Shown in pieces: positions 60,071 to 64,000 of a stretch of 64,000 bases of DNA; within the stretch, counting starts at the first letter, position 1; each line of letters opens with the position of its first letter. This DNA comes from Paenibacillus sp. HGH0039. GTDB taxonomy: Bacteria > Bacillota > Bacilli > Paenibacillales > NBRC-103111. Under the pieces are notes generated by a model. That model was not told where the DNA came from. It did no database searches and was given only the letters and a program-made list of their open reading frames with translations. The DNA is taken from assembly GCF_000411255.1 (NCBI RefSeq), contig NZ_KE150412.1, forward strand, positions 363,609 to 427,608. The letters are read 5' to 3'. The position numbers and the translations under genes were made by a program.

Positions 60071-60418
60071 TCAAGGCTTCGGATTAATCATCCAGCTCGT
60101 TACGAATACCACCGCCAGGAAAAGGACATAAACCAGTTGGATCGCGAGAGCCCAAAGACACAGCTTTTTACTCCGGTTTCGCAGGAAAAGACCGGTTAGC
60201 GCACTTAACGTGCTGGCGGCAAAAAGAAATTCAAGAACGTCCAGCGTCCACACATTAAACAGAAACGTAAGATTGATAACGGCCAGCTGAACCACCGCCA
60301 GACTGCATGACAAATACCCCGCCCACGATTCTTTGAGAAAAGGGCTGCCCGGCCTGCCGTTTTTTCCGTTTCCGGGCCTTTTCTTTTTAAAACCGGCAAA
60401 CCATGAAGTCAGTTCCAT
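60071..60418 (-). CDS. yhdK: YhdK-like small membrane protein
   Basis: A 115-residue protein with a basic N-terminal tail and three hydrophobic helices (about 33-52, 58-77, 85-108; LSCSLAVVQLAVINLTFLFN, LWALAIQLVYVLFLAVVF). It overlaps the end of the anti-sigma gene by 10 bp. In B. subtilis the sigM operon ends with yhdK, a small membrane partner of the YhdL anti-sigma factor; length and position agree. Confidence 0.7.
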   Translation of the reverse strand: MELTSWFAGFKKKRPGNGKNGRPGSPFLKESWAGYLSCSLAVVQLAVINLTFLFNVWTLDVLEFLFAASTLSALTGLFLRNRSKKLCLWALAIQLVYVLFLAVVFVTSWMINPKP

Positions 60419-61500
60419 AACCGGACCTCCCCGACTTTAATTCCCCGGACCAGGGCGTTATTGCGCAGGGCGGCCAAATCCTTGACGGGCCCTGTCACCA
60501 CAGCTCCATACGTTTTGATCCCGTTGTCTTTCAAATACCGGATTCTCTTATCCAGTTCCAGCGATTGGCTCCGGGAAAATAACGCCGCCATCTTTTCATA
60601 GTTTTTCAGAAAGACGAGGGTGTCCATAAACTGCTCCGCGTTTTCTTTCGTATCGTTAAAAGGCGACCACGCGTCCCAGTCCTCTTGTGCCGGATAGCCG
60701 ATCGGTCCGATCACGCGGCCACCGCTGTCCACGCCCCGCTGCTCGAAACCGGTGTCTACCGCGTACCAGACGACTTCGACCGTGCCGCTTTGGAGCGCTT
60801 TAAGCGCTTCGTCCGTGCCGGTAACGCGGTTCAGCGAAACGTAGGCTTCGGCCACCGTCCCTTCAGGCAGCTTTTCAAGCCGCCGCCATTCCGTGCCCGT
60901 CAAATAGGGCAAGCTCGGAAAACCGGGATGAACGAGCATCCGGTTCGCTACGGTCGGAACTTTCGGCAGCGGAGCATCCGTCAAGTACTCCGCCTTCGGA
61001 AAACCGTTCGGCCTTCCGAGTATAAAGGAAGCCGACTGCTTTCCCGCACGGATGTCCCGGTTCCCGACTTTTTTCCACAGCTCCATATCGACGGTTAGCG
61101 ACAACGGATGCACCTGCGTTTCGATCTGCATCTCTTCCAAAGTCATATTCGGTTCGGTGACATAAACGGTTTTGTCCAGAACTTCAATCAATTTGTTCGC
61201 ATTCAAGGACGGATGAAGCGCATAATAGACGAGTGTTCCCATATACGCTACGGGCAAAATCAACAGCAGGACGACAAGTGTAATCAGGGTAGAAGTCCAT
61301 CTGGCCCTCCACTTGCTCCTGCCGATAATCATCTCCTCGCTTTGTTTTCCGGGTATACTTCCTCCCATTTCCTCTTCCAGCAGCGCGTTGTAAGCATCCA
61401 ATTTATCGAGTTCTTCTTCCATTTCACGCTCGTCCGCTTCGGACAATGTTCCTTCTCTGAACGCTTTTAGGCGTTCTCTAAACGGATCCTGGTGGTTCAT
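60409..61500 (-). CDS. yhdL: YhdL-like anti-SigM factor
   Basis: A 363-residue single-pass membrane protein. Cytoplasmic N-terminus DPFRERLKAFREGTLSEADE with EMEEELDKLDAYNALLEEE, a membrane helix at about 72-95 (STLITLVVLLLILPVAYMGT), then a large outer domain resembling the sigma-regulator C-terminal domain (LPEGTVAEAYVSLNRVTGTD, VVWYAVDTGFEQRGVDSGG). ATG 61500 has GGAGAG about 11 nt upstream; the frame begins inside the sigma gene. It sequesters SigM until cell-wall stress. Confidence 0.87.
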   Translation of the reverse strand: MNHQDPFRERLKAFREGTLSEADEREMEEELDKLDAYNALLEEEMGGSIPGKQSEEMIIGRSKWRARWTSTLITLVVLLLILPVAYMGTLVYYALHPSLNANKLIEVLDKTVYVTEPNMTLEEMQIETQVHPLSLTVDMELWKKVGNRDIRAGKQSASFILGRPNGFPKAEYLTDAPLPKVPTVANRMLVHPGFPSLPYLTGTEWRRLEKLPEGTVAEAYVSLNRVTGTDEALKALQSGTVEVVWYAVDTGFEQRGVDSGGRVIGPIGYPAQEDWDAWSPFNDTKENAEQFMDTLVFLKNYEKMAALFSRSQSLELDKRIRYLKDNGIKTYGAVVTGPVKDLAALRNNALVRGIKVGEVRLWN

Positions 61501-62005
61501 GGCCGGGCTCACTCTCCTTTCTTTTCATTTGCCGTAATTTCTGTCTCCCCCGGAAAAGCAGACTTTTTAACGTAGAAAGTTTCAGGTTCAAGACATCGGC
61601 CGCCGCCTGGCAGGACATTTCCTCCACATCACACAGCCGCACGGCATCCCGGTACTTATCCGGAAGCGAAGAAACCGCCTGCACGATTTTTTCTTTCCCT
61701 TCTTTCTCCAAAAAAGTTTGTTCGGTAGACCCCTTAACGGGTACTTGAGCAAAAAATTCATCCTGTTTCAAATCCATCCGTTTGTGCTTGCGCAAATAGT
61801 CGATATACGTGTTTTTGGCCACCGTAAAAAGCCACGATTTGATCCTTGGTCCGCTGTAATCCTCCAGGTTCACATACGCTCTATAGAAGGTTTCCTGAAG
61901 AATATCTTCCGTCAAATGGTGATCTTTGCACAAGGAAAACAGATAGGCGTATAGGTCTTTGAAATACTTGCGGTAAATGTCTTCCAGACTCAACGATTCA
62001 TTCAT
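61478..62005 (-). CDS. sigM: ECF sigma factor SigM
   Basis: A 175-residue ECF sigma factor. Region 2: LEDIYRKYFKDLYAYLFSLC, HLTEDILQETFYRAYVNLED, IKSWLFTVAKNTYIDYLRKH. Region 4: LPDKYRDAVRLCDVEEMSCQ, AADVLNLKLSTLKSLLFRGR. ATG 62005 has AAGGAGG five nt upstream; the frame is open to 62029. Followed by yhdL and yhdK as in B. subtilis. Controls cell-envelope stress genes. An ECF-type promoter lies directly upstream, so it is likely self-activated. Confidence 0.88.
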   Translation of the reverse strand: MNESLSLEDIYRKYFKDLYAYLFSLCKDHHLTEDILQETFYRAYVNLEDYSGPRIKSWLFTVAKNTYIDYLRKHKRMDLKQDEFFAQVPVKGSTEQTFLEKEGKEKIVQAVSSLPDKYRDAVRLCDVEEMSCQAAADVLNLKLSTLKSLLFRGRQKLRQMKRKESEPGHEPPGSV

Positions 62006-62026
62006 GTTCTCCTCCTTCGGTAAAAA

Positions 62027-62053
62027 CACGGTTATCTCCTGTTAAAAGTTGCA
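62027..62053 (-). promoter_or_regulatory. ECF-type autoregulatory promoter of sigM
   Basis: Minus-strand TGCAAC (62053-62048), 17-bp spacer with a T-run just after the -35, then CGTG (62030-62027). This fits Bacillales ECF promoters of the TGCAAC/CGT type, placed directly before the sigM ribosome site. Confidence 0.65.
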
Positions 62054-62090
62054 TAACCGGTTCGTTCAAACTTTGCATCCAAACCAAAAA

Positions 62091-62111
62091 AAACCGTGCG
62101 GCGCACGGTTT
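62091..62111 (-). terminator. Terminator of sugar permease operon
   Basis: Perfect 9-bp stem AAACCGTGC (62091-62099) / GCACGGTTT (62103-62111), GGC loop, T-runs on both strands. About 70 bp behind the permease stop. Confidence 0.9.
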
Positions 62112-62181
62112 TTAGCGATAAACTCCACAAGGTTTTTTCTGTTTTTTCTATAGATAAGTTAGTTTCCGCCGATTAACCGGC

Positions 62182-63054
62182 CTATTCTTTCACCGCGCCT
62201 ACCACGATGCCGGTTACGAAATAGCGCTGCAAGAAAGGATACACGAGCAAAATGGGCAGGGCGCTGATAAAGATTTGCGACGCCCGGATCGTACGCTGAG
62301 ACAGGCTGGCAACGGCTGCCGGGTCCAGCTTCGACATGTCCGCCTGCACGATGATCGTCTGCATAAACGTGGCAAGCGGAAGCTTCTCCGAATCCCGGAT
62401 ATAGATGATCCCGTCGAAATACGAATTCCAATGCCCGACCATCATAAACAAGGAGACGGTAGCCACGACGGGCAGAGAAACCGGCAGGTACACGCTCAGG
62501 AACGTGCGGAACTGGCCGGCCCCATCGATAAAGGCCGCTTCCTCCAGATCTTTGGGCACCGTGCGGAAGAAGTTCATAAGCAGAATAATGTTAAAGACGC
62601 CCACCAGCCCGGGAAGAATAAGGGCCATCAACGTGTTCATTAGTCCGAGCTTCAGGATCAGAATATAGCTTGGAATAAGTCCCCCGCTGAACAGCATCGT
62701 CACGACAAAATACCAGAGATACAGATTGCGCGCACGGAATACGTGACTTTCTTTGGACAGCGCGTAGGCGGCAATGGTGTTCACGACCAGGGCCAGCGCC
62801 GTCCCGATCACGGTTCTCTGCACGGACACCCACAACGACGACAGGAAATTCGCGTTATCGAATGTTTTGGCGTAGGCTTCGAATGTAAAGCCGATCGGCC
62901 AGAAGGTGACCAGTCCCGCATTCGCCGGAGCCGAAGCACTGAGGGACACCATCAGCAGGTGATACAGAGGAAGCAGGCAAAGAATGGCCAGAACCGTTAA
63001 AAACACATTGTTGAACAGACTGAATATCCGGTATGGCAGTGTTTTATGATACAT
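62182..63054 (-). CDS. Carbohydrate ABC permease, LplC/YtcP type
   Basis: A 290-residue MalG-like permease with six helices. Family pattern: LYHLLMVSLSASAPANAGLV, IAAYALSKESHVFRARNLYL, EAA motif DLEEAAFIDGAGQFRTFLSV, and the C-terminal LVYPFLQRYFVTGIVVGAVK, typical of the LplC subgroup frequent in Paenibacillus. It follows the LplB-type permease by 15 bp. No ATPase is in the operon portion seen; such systems often share one (MsmX). Likely imports an oligosaccharide, perhaps linked to complex glycan use. Confidence 0.92.
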   Translation of the reverse strand: MYHKTLPYRIFSLFNNVFLTVLAILCLLPLYHLLMVSLSASAPANAGLVTFWPIGFTFEAYAKTFDNANFLSSLWVSVQRTVIGTALALVVNTIAAYALSKESHVFRARNLYLWYFVVTMLFSGGLIPSYILILKLGLMNTLMALILPGLVGVFNIILLMNFFRTVPKDLEEAAFIDGAGQFRTFLSVYLPVSLPVVATVSLFMMVGHWNSYFDGIIYIRDSEKLPLATFMQTIIVQADMSKLDPAAVASLSQRTIRASQIFISALPILLVYPFLQRYFVTGIVVGAVKE

Positions 63055-63069
63055 GCGCTCACTTCCCTT

Positions 63070-63996
63070 CTAGAAAATTCGGTACCCGGCAAACCGGTAG
63101 GCCAGTCTGTACGAGACCGCGATCAGGATCAGGCTGATAAACGATTTGAACAGACTGACGGCCGTGGCAAAGCTGAACTGCCCGCTGAGAAGACCTTCCC
63201 TGTACACGAACGTGTCGATAATATCGCCCTGCTGGTAAATGAGCGGGCTGTACAGGTTGAACACCTGGTCAAAGTTCGCGTTGAGCACGTTGCCGAGCGC
63301 CAGAGTCGCAATCACGATCGTAATCGGGATGAGCGCGGGAATCGTAATGTAGAACGTCTGCTTCCAGCGTCCGGCCCCGTCTACTTCCGCCGCTTCATAC
63401 AGCGACGGGTTAATGCCGGAGAGCGCCGCCAGGAAGATGATTGTGTTAAAACCGAATTCCTTCCAGACGTCACTGAAAATGATCGTGAACCGGAACCAGC
63501 TGCCGTCTCCCAGGAAGAAAATCGGCTTGATGCCGAACACGGCAACAAGAAATTGGTTGATTAGCCCGGTCTGAGCGAGCATATCGATCAAAATTCCCGA
63601 AAGCGTCACCCAGGACAGAAAGTGCGGCAAATAGACGAGCGTTTGAATTGTTCGTTTCAGCGCCATTTTCCGCACTTCGTTAAGCAGCAAAGCAAAGAAA
63701 AACGGAATGATCAGATTCATGACCATTTTCGAACAAGCGAAGAACAACGTGTTCCACGTAATTTTTAAAAAATAATCGTTTTCCCACATATACCGGAAAT
63801 GCTTCAATCCGACCCAGGGAGAGCCCGAAATCCCCAACGCCGGTTTATAGTCCTGGAAAGCCATGATAATCCCCGACATGGGGATATACGAAAATATAAA
63901 CACGAGAACGGCCGCCGGAAGGACCATCAAATGCAGGATCCATGGCTGCTTGTAGCCTTTTTGTCTGTCTGTGCGCCGGGCTTTCCCGGCATTCAC
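63070..63996 (-). CDS. Carbohydrate ABC permease, LplB type (5' end at window edge)
   Basis: A 308-residue MalF-like permease: YKQPWILHLMVLPAAVLVFI, YIPMSGIIMAFQDYKPALGI, EAA motif SLYEAAEVDGAGRWKQTFYI, and ISLILIAVSYRLAYRFAGYR at the end. The given start is GTG at 63996, four bases from the window edge, so the ribosome site cannot be judged and the true start may lie outside. Partner of the LplC-type permease. A binding protein gene is expected just beyond the window. Confidence 0.9.
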   Translation of the reverse strand: MNAGKARRTDRQKGYKQPWILHLMVLPAAVLVFIFSYIPMSGIIMAFQDYKPALGISGSPWVGLKHFRYMWENDYFLKITWNTLFFACSKMVMNLIIPFFFALLLNEVRKMALKRTIQTLVYLPHFLSWVTLSGILIDMLAQTGLINQFLVAVFGIKPIFFLGDGSWFRFTIIFSDVWKEFGFNTIIFLAALSGINPSLYEAAEVDGAGRWKQTFYITIPALIPITIVIATLALGNVLNANFDQVFNLYSPLIYQQGDIIDTFVYREGLLSGQFSFATAVSLFKSFISLILIAVSYRLAYRFAGYRIF

Positions 63997-64000
63997 CTGC

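Overview
The window looks like chromosome of a Paenibacillus-type member of the Bacillales. Evidence: strong Shine-Dalgarno sequences with frequent TTG and GTG starts, a cell-surface enzyme with three SLH repeats, Lpl-type sugar permeases, a sigM-yhdL-yhdK operon, and mixed GC content with a clearly AT-rich accessory island at about 21-28 kb. No rRNA, tRNA, CRISPR array or intact insertion sequence was recognised.

Layout. 1-2.7 kb: SgrR-type regulator divergent from an MFS carrier. 2.8-9.5 kb: a DJ-1/PfpI protein, then a nucleoside salvage operon (nucleoside hydrolase, DcuC-type carrier, ribokinase, NupC) divergent from a LacI regulator, with a palindromic operator at each promoter. 9.8-14.7 kb: LysR/EamA pair, a relic gene, a membrane zinc-ribbon protein, two related immunity-like proteins and a histidine phosphatase. 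14.8-16.4 kb: a Cfr-like 23S rRNA methyltransferase behind a leader of about 490 nt with two terminator-type attenuators, a start-stop AUG-UAA and a 37-codon upstream ORF. 16.4-20.3 kb: an internally deleted YdeI-like gene, a VOC protein with a WYL regulator, and a MerR regulator with an MFS efflux pump. 20.4-28 kb: AT-rich defence island with a SF0329-family protein, a PD-(D/E)XK-like protein, an AbiTii-like/HhH protein and a complete retron (PRTase-like effector, winged-helix protein, msr-msd RNA, reverse transcriptase).

28.4-37.8 kb: a complete staphylopine-type opine metallophore operon, cntKLMABCDFE, behind a promoter with a good Zur box. 38-45 kb: acetyltransferase, secreted sugar dehydrogenase with FnIII domains, DUF4184 protein, pentapeptide protein, and an ECF sigma/anti-sigma pair. 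45.2-54.2 kb: a second, divergent opine metallophore operon (cntL, cntM, binding protein, two permeases, fused double ATPase, EamA exporter, SAM methyltransferase) without a histidine racemase. 54.6-64 kb: NUDIX hydrolase, giant GH20 hexosaminidase with SLH anchor, sigM-yhdL-yhdK and two Lpl-type sugar ABC permeases.

Three systems stand out. First, the two metallophore operons differ at the CntM residue reported to choose the keto-acid (Asp in locus 1, Ala in locus 2) and in presence or absence of CntK, so the cell probably makes two chemically distinct zincophores, staphylopine-like and pseudopaline-like. Second, the tandem attenuation leader of the cfr-like gene has mutually exclusive hairpins that can be drawn base by base. 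Third, the retron RNA can be delimited from its a1/a2 repeats. All functions are inferred from sequence reading; no database search was run.
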